From Pteria penguin (lineage: Eukaryota; Mollusca; Bivalvia; Pterioida; Pteriidae): 64,000 nt of DNA. The stretch lies in assembly GCA_035048485.1 (NCBI GenBank), contig CM068587.1:29034534-29098533 (forward strand). Direction: 5' to 3'. Below the pieces are notes generated by a model. It was not told the DNA's origin, searched no databases, and saw only the letters and a list, made by a program, of their open reading frames with translations. Positions within the stretch are counted from its first letter, which is position 1. The number at the start of each line of letters is the position of its first letter. Below, one piece after another: positions 15,587 through 28,687 of this stretch. A program made the translations under genes and the position numbers.

Positions 15587-16806
15587 GAATATGCAACTTT
15601 CACACGAGGCGTTATTTACAAGAATATAGCTCTCTATAATCTATCACCGAGAAAATGAGACTGGATCGTCAGACGAAATGTGTAATGGAACAATGACCCC
15701 GAACAATCGATGCGCATCTGGTGCACAAAATTATTAAATTGCGTATATATACATATATATCTTCTAATAATTATTGATTAATGACATTAAAGAGATTAAG
15801 TGGGTTTTCATAATAATGATATACAATAAATTTTCAAAACATTTCAAATATTCACAGAAGTAACCGCAATGAAAAGAGGATTAATGGTAAACGTGGATAA
15901 CAAAGAAAAACTATCAAATAAACGAATTAACACTTTTAAGGAGTCGCTTAAATAGTTTCGAAAATTAAAAAAAAAAAATTGTAGTAACGAAAGCCAAAAT
16001 AGAATTAGAAATGTAATTCTAACAGAAATAAATCGAAGTTATGGTGAAGGCAAAATTGTGACACACATAAACCAAAGTAATAGTTTCAACACCAACAACT
16101 GTTTTTATAATGATTTGTCCTCTTTTTCATATTCATTTTAAACCGGACCATATGTGCCAAACGGGTTGTATTCAATCGATAATGCTATTTCGCCGTTCCA
16201 TAAGATCATGACTACAATCGCATTGTCAATACCCTGACCACATGTTGAAACTACATGTATACATACATGCTTTCATATTTAAAGAATTTATAACGCCATT
16301 ATTACGGCGACACCGTGCGAATCTCGCACACAAATAGCGGGTACATGTGAAATGTCCCACACTGGTGTGATCCCAATGTTTGCATTCCCCTGCAGGATGT
16401 GAAGGAGCAAAAGTAGACACTTTACTGTATGTAGATCCTATATTATTATTTCGGAACGTGGTACATCGTATTTACACGTAATAAAACAAACGAAATTGAA
16501 AATGTAATTGAAAATGATGGCGGAATTATTTAAAATGTACTGTGGTCTGCCTTTGATATCGGACCCCATCCGGTCCGGATATTTAAAGATTTTGTTGTGA
16601 TAAAGGTTACATTACACAGTCTAATGCTGGACATTCTATTTAGATATTAAAACGTAGGTCTACATCTAACAAGATATTCTTGTGAAATACTAATGCCCTC
16701 CTGTCCGCACTCGATGTTGAAGACTTTGAAAAGTCACTAGGAAAAATATTTTGGATTTAAACAAAAAAGATTTTGTCCTAAAAATACACATGAAAAAATA
16801 GAAAAA

Positions 16807-16862
<56 letters not shown>

Positions 16863-17574
16863 GACCAATGATAATTATTTTGGAAGTCAATAGTCAACGT
16901 CACAATGTCAATAAATGTTGATCAACAAAAGGGTACTGTCACACGGACGACGCATGTGAAAAAGCAAAGCCACATTTCTTTCTGTTCACAATTAATGGCA
17001 AATGACAAAGGATTCGGGCGGGGGTGGGGGTTAAGCAGTCAAACAGACAGACGTACGAGAAAAATATTTATTCCTCCGAATCTCTTATTTTAGGGACACC
17101 AAACTATTTATTCCGAGTAAATACGTTCATATAAAATATTCAAATAAATAAAAGAACACGTCATAGAGGAGAAATTGAAGGGATCGGCATCTATCAACAT
17201 TTACTACGTTAATATGCATATTATCTTGCTCTTATATCTTGAAATCCATACGTCAAACCGGTATATTCACGGGATCGGTCTACACCATATTACCACTTTA
17301 TGGTATACCGTCTAAATTTTATGGACGCTGTAATAATATACTTAGCATACAAGTTTTAGCATGTGAGTCCCTTATCTGAGCAGCTAATGCCTATAAAAAA
17401 TTCCTTCTGACAATTATGTATTCAAAACATTTCAGTACAAATTGTAGCGTCAAAAGTTGATTCAGCTTATCATTAAATTACTGGATTACTGTTCGTATAT
17501 ATACAATATATCTAGATAAATATAAGTAAGTATATGTGCTTAAATGGCATATAGTGCTGTACGTGTATATGTTA
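15587..17574. other. No gene seen (CT tract inside)
   Basis: Apart from the CT tract at 16.8 kb I see only AT-rich unique sequence and short incidental ORFs. Confidence 0.5.
16809..16860. repeat. CT dinucleotide tract
   Basis: Pure (CT)n of about 50 bp. Confidence 0.97.
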
Positions 17575-19362
17575 AACAAGAGACCCAAGTGGGCCTATAT
17601 CGCTCACCAGAGTACATAGATTATCAGTCATGCAGGAAGGAAGAAGTGATTTATTTTTGCATTTCTGAGACTAAGAAAAAAGAGGAGTTACTGGCTCAGT
17701 TATGTGGCAGAAGTCACCATAGAGCTATACAATACATGAATATAATAATATACCGGAACATATGTCACATTACAAAAATATTTGATTGTAGTGCAATTAC
17801 GATACCGAGTCAACACAAATGTGGAAAATATATCAATTTTGTATTAGAACAGAATAAAAAACAACAGCATTTTTTTTTTGCACATCCATTCAGGTGATTT
17901 TGATATTAAGCATTTGCTTTGTCTCTGCAAGATGTGATTCAGGGCAACAAGTTAGTCATTTTCTTTAGGTGGGGCCTTTTGTTGACTGATTTCAAGTCTC
18001 GGTCATGAACAACAATTGTTTCAAATATTGTCCAGATCCAACTTAAAATGGCCTAATTTCATATGTTGAGTGTCGAGAAACATCTAAAAACTTATTTAGA
18101 TGTGTAAAGAAATGAAAAAAAAATTTGACCACAGCTGGATTTGAACCGCTACTATCCATATTTTTACTAAGTGGTATATGTACCATTGTGAGACCTATTT
18201 TTAGACATGGTGGCACCATCTGTTGACCAGTTTGGATGAAATGAACAAAACTGATAGAGGACCTATAGTACCTCATATACCATGTGTCCTTAAAATCTTT
18301 CATGTGGTATAACAGCAGAAGTTAAAAATGTGAAGAATTGTCACTATACACCCTCATTTGGAAGTCTTAAAAAATTCATAGAAAATCCAAAAATTGAGAT
18401 ATTGACAGAATTCTTTCAAAATAACATTCTTTACCATAATTATGATCAAACTGTCCATAAGAAATCATCATTATCAATTAAGTAGGAAATATGACTCTTT
18501 TCTGCATTGAAATCACAAAGTCCAAAAAAAATGTTGAAAAAAAATTCTAAAATTTGATTTTGGAAGGGAACCAAAATGATAAGACTTCTTCACTCATCCC
18601 TCTAGATCATTTCTGTGTATTCTGTTTGTCTCTGTATACATCCAGAATGAAGAAGAAGATTGTCAAAGAAGGGTACTCTTTTGTGACCTACTTTTGACTG
18701 TGGTGGCACCACCTGTGAATAGATCTGGACGAAAAAGACAGAATTTGAAGGGGATCATAAGTGATTTTTTCTACCAAGATTTATTAAAATCCTTTGAACA
18801 GTTTTGTAGAAAAAGTTGAAAATGTGAAAAATGGCCAACCCTTCCCCCCTTTTTTGGAAGTCTTAAAAAATTCATAAAACATCCAAATATTGAGATATTG
18901 ACAAAATTCTTTCACAATAATATTACTTACCATAATTAAGATCATAACAGCTCATAAGAAATCATCATTATCAATTAACTGAAAAACATGACATTTTTCT
19001 GCATTGAAATTAAATAACAACACTTCTTCACACATCCCTTTAGATCATTCCTTTGCATTCAGTTTGTCTCTGTATGTCCTCGGTCTGAAGAGAAGTTTGT
19101 TAAAGGAGGGTACCCTCTGTGACCTACTTTTGCCTGTGGTGGCGCCACCTGTCGACGGATCTGGACGAAAAACAACAACACTTGTAGGGGACCATGAGTA
19201 CTTCACGCATACCAAGTTTCATCAAATTCTGTTCAGCTGTTCTCAAGAAGAAGTCGAAAATGTGAAAAGTTAACGACGGACAGACGGACGACGGACGACA
19301 GATGACGGACTACGATTGATCAAAATAGCTCACTTGAGCCTTTGACTCAGGTGAGCTAAAAA
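17575..19362 (+). mobile_element. 1.8-kb non-autonomous element with three internal modules and a 3' hairpin
   Basis: Seen: it opens with AAACAAGAGACCCAAGTGGG then CCTATATCGCTCACCAG, and closes with a GACGGACAGACGGAC-type run and a hairpin (arms 19326-19338 and 19346-19358, one mismatch, 7-nt loop) followed by AAAAAG. The start CGCTCACCAGAG is an imperfect inverted copy of the end CTCAGGTGAGC. Inside, a module built around GTGGTGGCACCACCTG occurs at about 18207, 18700 and 19136. A second shared block (GGAAGTCTTAAAAAATTCAT, then ATTGAGATATTGACA) occurs at 18360 and 18856. I recognise this as a common bivalve repeat type. No transposase is visible, and the 117-codon ORF at its 5' end looks accidental. 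Confidence 0.75.
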
Positions 19363-19438
19363 GAGGGTAGACACTGAGGAATAATCCATTATTTCATTAA
19401 ATTGAAGATGACTATGAGGAGGATGATGGTAATCGTTT

Positions 19439-19473
19439 GTAATAATAATAATAATAATAACAACAATAATAAT
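19439..19473 (+). repeat. AAT trinucleotide tract
   Basis: (AAT)n interrupted by AACAAC. Confidence 0.9.
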
Positions 19474-20457
19474 GCTTTTTTTACATTGAATGCGATACGG
19501 TCATAAACTTGAATGCGATGAATATGGCGTAGATGGATTTTCAAGTGCGGTCGAGACCTTGAATGTGACCAAGATTCAGAGAACTGTCATGACTTTAAGT
19601 GCATTAAGGATACATTTGTAATCCAGACCTTGAATGCAGCAAAGATTTGGAAAACGGTCGTGACCTTGAGTAGTCCAAAATATTAACTTAATGACAGTAA
19701 GTACGCTAATGGCTGAAAACAACGAGTGAGGGCGCACAAGCGATACTGAAAGCGATGAAATCTAGTAATCGACATCTTTACAGTTTAAATCAGACATTAA
19801 TATTTCATGTAGGTATTATTTGGCGTTGATGGCTATGCATAATACATCTTTTATTATATACATTCGCTTGCAGTCGTATCACGTGACATTTCGTGCGATA
19901 TTTGCCGGATTACATAACCTTTGTCGTGTAAGCATCTATGAATTCAATAATAGCTTAAAAACAGAGACGACTAGACTTTGAAATTAACACTGTTACTTGG
20001 TTTCAGTGTAAAAGTCAATCAATACAGATCACAAAGGGATACAAATCTGAAGGGGAGAAAAAGGGAAATTAAAAAATATAAAGAAAAAAAGAAATAGATA
20101 AAGAGAAGTAATATACAATAATGAATGTCGCACATGAAGTATTTGATTCGCCATGATATATCAGCGATTAAGCTGTAATTTGTTTTATGGTATTTGAATT
20201 ATTACCTTGCCAATGCATATGGCATCTACGCCATACATAAACCGATTCTCGTGGAGTCATTTGCAGCGCGCTCCTGGCAATAGAATGTTATTAACTGACT
20301 ACAATCGCTATTGTCCTGTGTATAATAAACTATAATATGATGAAATATAATATATAACATTACAATGAAGACGTAGGCACTTATCATCTCACCTCAGCAT
20401 CTATATTTTTGTCTATTATAATTGGTGAATATGCTATCCTTATCGCCAACTGAATTT
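19474..20457. other. No gene seen
   Basis: A weak duplication of GACCTTGAATGYGA-type blocks at about 19550-19670, otherwise unremarkable. Confidence 0.5.
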
Positions 20458-20697
20458 TTAATGATCTATCTCAAGGTAATCCTCCACTTCCTTTATTCCA
20501 CTAGGACAATTCAACTCCCGTGATTTATATGAAGGAAAGTTTCCTATTCTGCACAGGAAGACTTCTATTGCACCGTTTTGCTTACCTTCAATGTATCTGA
20601 TTACATCCCTTGTTCTTTCCAAGTAATCTATGCCTAAAATTATCATGTCATTTTTTCCAGACGAAACAACACTGATAACAAAAAGATCATAAAACAC
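20458..20697 (-). CDS. Small unrecognised ORF, possible terminal exon or gene remnant
   Basis: Seen: 79 codons ending in TAA, translating to a peptide of ordinary composition with charged and hydrophobic residues interspersed (MIILGIDYLERTRDVIRYIE, later CRIGNFPSYKSRELNCP). It is unlike the low-complexity shadows elsewhere. An acceptor-like CTTTTTGTTATCAG lies eleven codons after the first ATG. Splicing there leaves one base before the frame, which also fits the two-base end of the exon at 26238-26479. So it could be an alternative 3' exon of the minus-strand gene, ending VVSSGKND...EVEDYLEIDH. It could equally be a decayed copy of an unrelated gene. I see no clear AATAAA close downstream and do not recognise the fold. 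Confidence 0.3.
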   Translation of the reverse strand: MFYDLFVISVVSSGKNDMIILGIDYLERTRDVIRYIEGKQNGAIEVFLCRIGNFPSYKSRELNCPSGIKEVEDYLEIDH

Positions 20698-21736
20698 TTT
20701 TCGCTACATGCGCGAAAAAAGACCCTCACCTATTTCATTCCTGGTGCACTATGGGAACTCCTTGTAGTGGTGTACGGAGCCACTCGAGTTCTTCTTCCCT
20801 GATACCGTATTGATGAAGAAACCACAACAGATAAATTTTTATCACAAATCCCATCTAAATTGATCTCTGCAGTATATATGTACCAGCTAGAAGTTCACAG
20901 GGATCCCCTCATCCTTCCTATCTCTCTATCTACTTTAAAGAACTTTGAATTTTAATCAGTTCATCAAACTATGTGTATTTAAATGAATCACGACTTTAAT
21001 TTGTTTTATCGATCAGGTACCGAAAAACTGTCTTAGAAACCTAATAAAGTCAAGCGTTGCCACACATATTGTTTTGCTTCTGAGATGATGAACGGATAAA
21101 TATGCGAGGTCAGCTGAAAAAAAAACCACCGACATTTGACAGTGTCTTTGATGGCCCTGTGGAAACTGCCAAAATCGAACTTATGTCTATTGTATTCTGT
21201 GCTGATTGCTGCAGCGAGATGCAACACATTAGTACGTCTACTCAGTCAAAGTGGCCCAATTTCTTATTTGTATCTTATGAAACAGTTTATACAGAACAAG
21301 TGACAAGTTTAAAATAAGTCATGCGATGCATTTTATTTAAGAGAGATATAGACCTAAAATAATACTGATTCAGCAAAACTTGCTCTTTCATCTTATAAAT
21401 ATGTCATTAGAAACGGATGTGTTTGATTTGTCATAGTGTCACACATAACATTCTAATAAATTCTTACTTTAATCATGCTGTTGGTTGGAGATTACGTCGT
21501 CTTCAGCGTTTTTTTTTCTCTTTGATTACCTCGGAGCATGGAAGTTGGCGGTTACTAACCTCGCATTTTAGTGGCATAATCTCAGGAATCGAACTTCATC
21601 CACTGTAATGAATGACCTGTTACACCGACCAACAATCTATAACATTCACCTGTCTTGAGCGGTCATTCACTATTTCTCCATGATTATATGATTTACAAAA
21701 TGAATTAAAAAAACAAGCCGTGTTTGTGAACCACTA
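20698..21736. other. No gene seen
   Basis: Short overlapping ORFs on opposite strands near 21.1 kb are incidental. Confidence 0.5.
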
Positions 21737-21994
21737 ATGCCCCCGGCGACACCAAAATCCAAAAAGTTATTTGCAGCGTGAAGGTCATTGTCAAGGTCAC
21801 AAGGGCATTGACCTTGGTGTTATTTGAAAGGGCTTCATTAGTTGAGCACGCTTGTCAAATATGAAGTCTCTATCTCTCACGGTTCAAAAGTTATTACCAA
21901 AATTAAAGTTGACAACAGACAGACAAACAACCAAACAAATAAACGAACAGACAGGATAAAAACAATATGCCTCCGATCTATCTATCCGGGGCAT
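21737..21994 (+). mobile_element. MITE-like element with ATGCCCCCGG termini
   Basis: Starts ATGCCCCCGG and ends CCGGGGCAT, an imperfect terminal inverted repeat. The interior carries AAGGTCATTGTCAAGGTCAC, TTTGAAAGGGCTTCATTAG, ATATGAAGTCTCTATC and GACAGACAAACAA in the order seen in the other copies. Confidence 0.75.
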
Positions 21995-24827
21995 AAAAAG
22001 ACAGTATGGTCGGATTGCAAAGAAAATTCGGAACAATGTCAAGGTCACAAGGTCAAAAGTCATGGACATACAGACGAAAGGACAGCGCCAGCATATAGAC
22101 CGGAATTGCTTTTCAATCAGGCCAAAAATCAACTATATGTCAATTGCAAGTAATCGTTTTCACGTTCCTCTTTGGCGACATCTAATTCAGTATTTCAAAC
22201 AAAAGGTAAATTGATGGGTGAATATTGATATTTATTTTCCTTATCGAACACAGTTTTCAAATGATTTTGAGATTTTGGTCTAATCATTGTCATTCCCTGA
22301 TCCATTAAACTTTTGTGTACCACCATTTCGCAAATCACAAGTTGCACATATATTACTTGTAGAATTAGCTTCAGTGATACAAATGTATATCTGGATTCCA
22401 TCACAACTGGCGCTAAGGCAATAACTCACGGTTACAGACATAACCATACCTGCGATACGAACAATTTCACTGCAATTACAAATTACAGCAATTTCAAAAA
22501 CCATACGAATTTGATATCTGTGACATGCATTAAAACTTACGACGTACGTACACGACCTTTTGTAAATCGCTTGCCAACACTATAAGCTTATTGATATGCA
22601 GCTTCTGGCACAGAGGGATCATCAAAACACCATCAGTGTCAATTTGTATGATAACGTTTACTTTCGATGCCTTTTAGAGTAATTTGTAGTGCATCGCTCG
22701 CACGGATGAAGTGCACATTGACCTTTACCAGCGGATCCACACATATCATGAATATAGAATGGTAAGTTCTAGTCCATTATTAATAATCTAGACGTTTACA
22801 GTGTTTTAATTCTCAATGTTGTCAATACAGAACTATGTAGGCTGATACGATATGTATGTATTTGTAAGATTAATTGACCGTTGTATATTATCTAAGAATT
22901 CTATGAATAATTTAGATGAATTCCATTGGCCAACAGTGACAGTCTCAAGTGACGAGAATAACGGAGAATAGAAATTAGAAATAAGAACAAACACGAGAGA
23001 CACATCACAAATTAGATATTCTGTGACCTTTATACCCCAAGTCAGTTTGGATATTCCTTAGATAATGGACATCTATTGTGTGAATTATTTAGTTTCATAA
23101 GTAAAACTTTTGAGTCATAGTAACCAATTACAATGAATTGCTTCAAGTGATTCGGATCTTGCTTTCTCTGTCGTCAATAATATTGGTATCCATAGTATGA
23201 AGTGTCAGGTTGTATTATAATATCAACATTAAATCAAATTTCCATGAAATATGTCCCCTTGACTATTGTCCTACCCATATCGAAATAAAGAGTCATGAAC
23301 TTAAAAAGTGTAATGTAGCACAAACTGAAAGGCATGCGAGTTACAAGCAAACATGTAAACGGATGAACGAAGAGACGCCGCAACACAAGTGAAGTCCAGA
23401 CACTGTCGTCGACGGTCGGGAACAGGTCCCAGAAAATAAACCCTCTATCTTATTCCCCCTCCATCCAAAAGGTCATTTCTCTTATTTTTGAGGTTACAAC
23501 CCCCACCCACCCTCACATTTTGTTACAGACTAAATAACAAAAACATTTAAGATTATATCCCACCTTGTGACAGCCCAAACACTCGTTTCCCATCTGTTTT
23601 TATTTGCAGGACCTTCCCATTTGCCTACATCTTCTTTCATCTTTTTACCTAAAGTCGAGTACACCACATCTGACTAACATTACTAATATTGGAGTTCCTT
23701 GGCATTCTAAGAACAATGTACTGCCATAGTGAGAATGTGAGAAACACTGATCATTACAAATGTATATAGATATTTAATTCTCTGTAGGCATTCGTTTATT
23801 GTATTGCAGCGTTTTATGTACATAGTAAAGTACTCGGGAGAGAGTCACTCACCTCCAAGCATCAACATCTGGCTTAGAAATACAATGCGTGTCAGGCTTC
23901 AACAGAACGGCCAGGTGGAGTTCGGTACTTATCTAGAGTTATTGATATACTTGATGTGTACTGACTAGTAGCTATCATTTATCATTCTCTATTGATACAC
24001 TGACCATCTAACAGAAACAGTCTTATAATTTGTTCCCCTGATAAGATTGAATGCTGACTTATATTAATCGGAAAATATGGCAAGTGCAGAAAGAGCTCCT
24101 TCACTAATATTTACCTCATTCTCATTCTTAAACATTGTAATAAAATATTATTTATTATCTATTGTTCTTTTCTAACTTGAATTTTGAGTTATTGAAAGTG
24201 AGTATAAGATACAGTCATCTGAACACGTATGATAACTACATATTCTAATAAACCTCCTGTATACCACAGATTTACTGATAAGTCATACACACTCACTTGT
24301 AGTAACGTTTGGCATATTGGAGGAACTTCCATTTTGGTGCGCCATATCACAGATATCAAAATTTTTACATGTATTTCATTGTTCATCGACTCTCAGAATA
24401 ATGTTCAATTTATTTCAAGATTCCTTTCACATCGTATAAAATGAATTTTCTCAAATAAACTGCAGGAAATTGAAAAATGAGAGTATTGCTTATATTTATA
24501 TGATTATAGTTCTAATTACCCACTTGTATATGTATTAAATGTCGAGTATGCATTTTGTGTTGGCTATGCGTAATTTGTGCTTACTCAGTACTCATATTTT
24601 ATACTTTATGAGCACATGTATTTTGTGCTAGTTAAGCTTGTGTGCCACGTGCCTGCATATGCTTGCATCGTATACCGAGTATGACCGTGTATTTTGTGCC
24701 GATTGCATGCTGTCATACTGGGTATATAAATCTGATGCTGATTGTTGATGTGTACTTCGTATTGCACGTTATTTTTGATGATGTTTTTCTTTCATTGCCT
24801 GATACGTGACCTGACCATCTTAATAAT
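21995..24827. other. Intronic sequence without recognised genes
   Basis: A short GTCAAGGTCACAAGGTC block near 22040 continues the style of the element just upstream. Short ORFs at 22.2-22.6 and 24.2-24.4 kb occur on both strands at once and show no motif. Confidence 0.5.
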
Positions 24828-24910
24828 CCAGTCTCACCCGGGAATCGAACTACCCACCTTCAGGATTAAATACACAAAATGAAGTCTTACTCTACAATCT
24901 CTCTGTGACA
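24828..24910 (-). repeat. tRNA-like fragment (SINE head remnant)
   Basis: On the minus strand AGTTCGATTCCCGGGTGAGA resembles a B-box and adjoining stem. The A-box side is decayed and no body is recognisable. Confidence 0.35.
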
Positions 24911-26237
24911 TTTGTAATGGGCAATATAAAGAGAATGTAATGGTATCATCACTTGGTTACAAATAGCAAGTTACTGACACTCTCGTGGGAATGTTCTCGT
25001 TATTGGAGAAATGAAAACGTCAATCATGGTGTACAAGAAGAGCGATCTACATCTGTCTTATCTAGTATGTAAATCACATGCATTACAAGACGCTTTGGCT
25101 AATGCCAAATTCTAAGCAGGCGTCAGCAAATTCTAGGGTGTGTATGCACATTTTGTCGACAAGGAGTTTTCTTAATGAGTATTCAATCGTATTAGAGAAA
25201 GTTCAGAAATCTACCGGACTCTATTACTAAAACTGATAATTATATAAGAATGTAGCACTAGAGAGATATGTGCTTTGTATGAGTTGGCTAAAGTGCTGTC
25301 AGAGACTTTATGTAACTATAATTTGTATCATGTGTAGCTTCGATCCTTGATGTAGACAGAATAGGAAGACCCACATTGTGGTGTTTTCCACCACTAAACG
25401 TAATTGTTTACTATATACATAGAGGTAAAATCATTCTGTTCAGGCATCGAATAACAAAACCAATGACAGTATAGCTAAAATAACTTGATAGAAAAGGGAA
25501 AAGGAAAAGGGTGAATACCAAACATCCTTGATATATAGGTCAATGGGACACAGAAACCAAAAGGCAGACAGAACAAATTTTTATACTTCAAATTATTGTG
25601 AAGAAAAGTAAATACAATTCATTAGATCAGTTGATGTGTACTGTTCCATGTAAGCGAGTGAAAATCCGACAAAAGCCAGAATTAGTCAAGTTAGCATGTC
25701 GTAAATTATCTCTCCATCGGTTATATTTTCACAGACTTTTAGCATATTAAGCAATTTCGATTCGTCCTTTGATCATGATAGGACAATGAATGAGTAACAT
25801 AATATATTATAAATACTTTTAAACACTCTGTTACCCGCTATTTAAGGACAACTGAATACGATATAAAGGTAACCGGTAGTATGTGCTACGTCACTATGCA
25901 TAGCACATTCACATTCATAGATCCCAAGACATCAGTGGTAAAACTGGGATAAAAGGAGAAATAAGCGTCTCCTGCTCTGTTAGATCCATCTGTCATAAAT
26001 AAACCATGGATTGTTCAATCGTTCATCTTGATCGGGATTTTTATTTTCGTTATCTATCGAGTAAACGATGAATTTTCATCCTACGATCTTCCGTGAACTG
26101 TCATAAAACAGAAGTATATACAACATAAAACAGCGGACAAATTGCTTTCAACTACATGCTGTCTTATAAGACAGTTTTTCTTTGTATGGATGAACTACAA
26201 TGAATAAGGGCGAGTCACCATGCCGTATAAATCTTAC
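24911..26237. other. Intronic sequence without recognised features
   Basis: Unique-looking AT-rich sequence; nothing seen. Confidence 0.5.
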
Positions 26238-26479
26238 CGTGTATGATCATTGGTAGCTGAGCCTCGTTTTGATGAACGGTAATCAGTCCCGATAAACGAC
26301 GGGATACCAGATAAGGTTTCTAGAGGTGCTTGTTGGTTACTAGCCACCATGGCGACTGCCTCCTTCTTCAAACGTTTTAAGCTAGCATGGCAGACCTCAC
26401 AATGTGTTATTTTCAGCAATTTTTGGCAGTTTGCAGGCACTTGAAGTTTTTCTTCTATCTTTTCTGTGGCATTCAAAGT
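26238..26479 (-). CDS. Internal exon of the same unrecognised gene, 80 codons plus 2 nt
   Basis: Seen: acceptor ATATCTTTTTAG, then ACT TTG AAT GCC; donor ACACG then GTAAGAT. The acceptor carries an in-frame TAG, so the coding part cannot extend upstream, and reading past the donor hits TAA at once. The exon starts in phase 0, which fits the phase-0 end of the exon at 50411-50992, and ends with two bases (CG) of a split Arg codon. The product starts TLNATEKIEEKLQVPANCQK and holds a HCEVCHASLKRLKKEAVAMV stretch at about residues 26-45. That aligns with YCEQCNMCLADFERQALRLL of the upstream exon, sharing the CE-x-C pair, the Leu four residues later and the Ala. The tail (about residues 46-80) is polar and Ser/Thr-rich. 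Inferred: a short basic helical segment after the Cys pair. Function unknown. The 54-bp minisatellite ends only about 140 bp upstream of this acceptor in transcript sense. Confidence 0.75.
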
Positions 26480-26616
26480 CTAAAAAGATATAATGTCAGT
26501 AAGGTAAAAATTTCAGTGGTTTTATCATGAATCTGATGGGAAATTGAAGCTTATAACCACAAGTTCATTATCATACAATGGGCTGAATTACTGCAGAAGA
26601 CATAAGGACATTCAGA

Positions 26617-28240
26617 TTACGGTGAGACTGTATATATAGTATCACCGATATAAAATATCACAATAAGGCAAGGCTTAACTACTTTACGGATAATATCACC
26701 GATATATAACATCAGAATAAGGTGAGACTTTACCACTGTACGGACAGTATCACCGATATATAACATCAGAATAAGGTGAGACTTTACCACTGTACGGACA
26801 GTATCACCAATATATAACATCAGAATAAGGAGAGACTTTACCACTGTACGGACAGTATCACCGATATATAACATCAGAATAAGGTGAGACTTTACCACTG
26901 TACGGACAGTATCACCGATATATAACATCAGAATAAGGAGAGACTTTACCACTGTACGGACAGTATCACCGATATATAACATCAGAATAAGGAGAGACTT
27001 TACCACTGTACGGACAGTATCACCAATATAATATCAGAATAAGGAGAGACTTTACCACTGTAAGGACGGTATCACCGATATATAATATCAGAATAAGGAG
27101 AGACTTTACCACTGTACGGACAGTATCACCGATATATAACATCAGAATAAGGAGAGACTTTACCACTGTACGGACAGTATCACCGATATATAACATCAGA
27201 ATAAGGTGAGACTTTACCACTGTAAGGACGGTATCACCGATATATAATATCAGAATAAGGAGAGACTTTACCACTGTACGGACAGTATCACCGATATATA
27301 ACATCAGAATAAGGAGAGACTTTACCACTGTACGGACAGTATCACCGATATATAACATCAGAATAAGGAGAGACTTTACCACTGTACGGACAGTATCACC
27401 GATATATAACATCAGAATAAGGTGAGACTTTACCACTGTACGGACAGTATCACCGATATATAATATCAGAATAAGGAGAGACTTTACCAGTGTACGGACA
27501 GTATCACCGATATATAACATCAGAATAAGGAGAGACTTTACCACTGTACGGACAGTATCACCGATATATAACATCAGAATAAGGAGATACTTTACCACTG
27601 TACGGACAGTATCACCAATATATAATATCAGAATAAGGAGAGACTTTACCACTGTAAGGACGGTATCACCGATATATAATATCAGAATAAGGTGAGATTG
27701 TAGTATTGTACGGACAGTATCACCAATATATAACATCAGAATAAGGTGAGACTTTACCACTGTACGGACAGTATCACCGATATATAACATCAGAATAAGG
27801 TGAGACTTTACCACTGTACGGATAGCACCACCGATATATAACATCAGAATAAGGTGAGACTTTACCACTGTACGGACAGTATCACCAATATATAACATCA
27901 GAATAAGGTGAGACTTTACCACTGTACGGACAGTATCAGCGATATATAACATCAGAATAAGGTGAGACTTTACCACTGTACGGATAGCACCACCGATATA
28001 TAACATCAGAATAAGGAGAGACTTTACCACTGTACGGACAGTATCACCGATATATAACATCAGAATAAGGTGAGACTTTACCACTGTACGGACAGTATCA
28101 CCGATATATAACATCAGAATAAGGTGAGACTTTACCACTGTACGGACAGTATCACCGATATATAACATCAGAATAAGGAGAGACTTTACCACTGTACGGA
28201 CAGTATCAGCGATATATAAGATCAGAATAAGGTGAAACTT
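26617..28240. repeat. Minisatellite, 54-bp unit, about 30 copies
   Basis: Unit runs GTGAGACTTTACCACTGTAC, GGACAGTATCACCGATATAT, AACATCAGAATAAG. Recurrent variants are GAGAGAC for GTGAGAC, AAGGACGGT for ACGGACAGT, ACCAATA for ACCGATA, and GGATAGCACC for GGACAGTATC. A two-base loss near 27030 breaks the open frames. Variation is mostly replacement-type in the open minus frame, so I see no protein constraint. In the gene model it sits in the intron about 140 bp upstream of the acceptor at 26480. Confidence 0.9.
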
Positions 28241-28687
28241 TCATGTCAAACCCTCCCGGAAGCTTATAACAAATGTTCTCATCAATTTCTATGATTAGTC
28301 ATGAAAAAAAGGTGTGGAGGACCAGGGACTAGGTCCAACGCTTCCTTCGCCTATGTTAGTATGTATACAAGTATTAAGTTGAATTAAAAAGTTGTTATAC
28401 GAATTCTTTCAATATCTCTAAAATTGGCATATGTATACCAAAATATTATAGAGAATATTCAAATATATGTAGGTGTTAGAAACACGTACAAAATCGTTAT
28501 CGTCTAGTTTTATATTCAAAAACACATGAACTTCGTGAATACCGTTCTCCAATCCAAAATGACATTGGATACTACTCATCTCCAGATTTATTTGTAAGCA
28601 GTTGTTGATTTCACATGTGCATGTATATAGTATATTACAAAGTTAGCAGAATCTGCTATTCAATATCTTTGAATGTGCATCCTTGCA

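Noticed and set aside
17544..17897. 117-codon plus ORF at the 5' end of the three-module element
   Set aside because: It begins outside the element, runs into it and shows no transposase or other motif.
26617..28192. Minus-strand ORFs of 129 and 390 codons with an 18-residue repeat (VKSLLILMLYIGDTVRT)
   Set aside because: Product of a 54-bp minisatellite. Differences between units are mostly replacement changes, a two-base loss breaks the frame, and no start context, splice site or domain supports translation.
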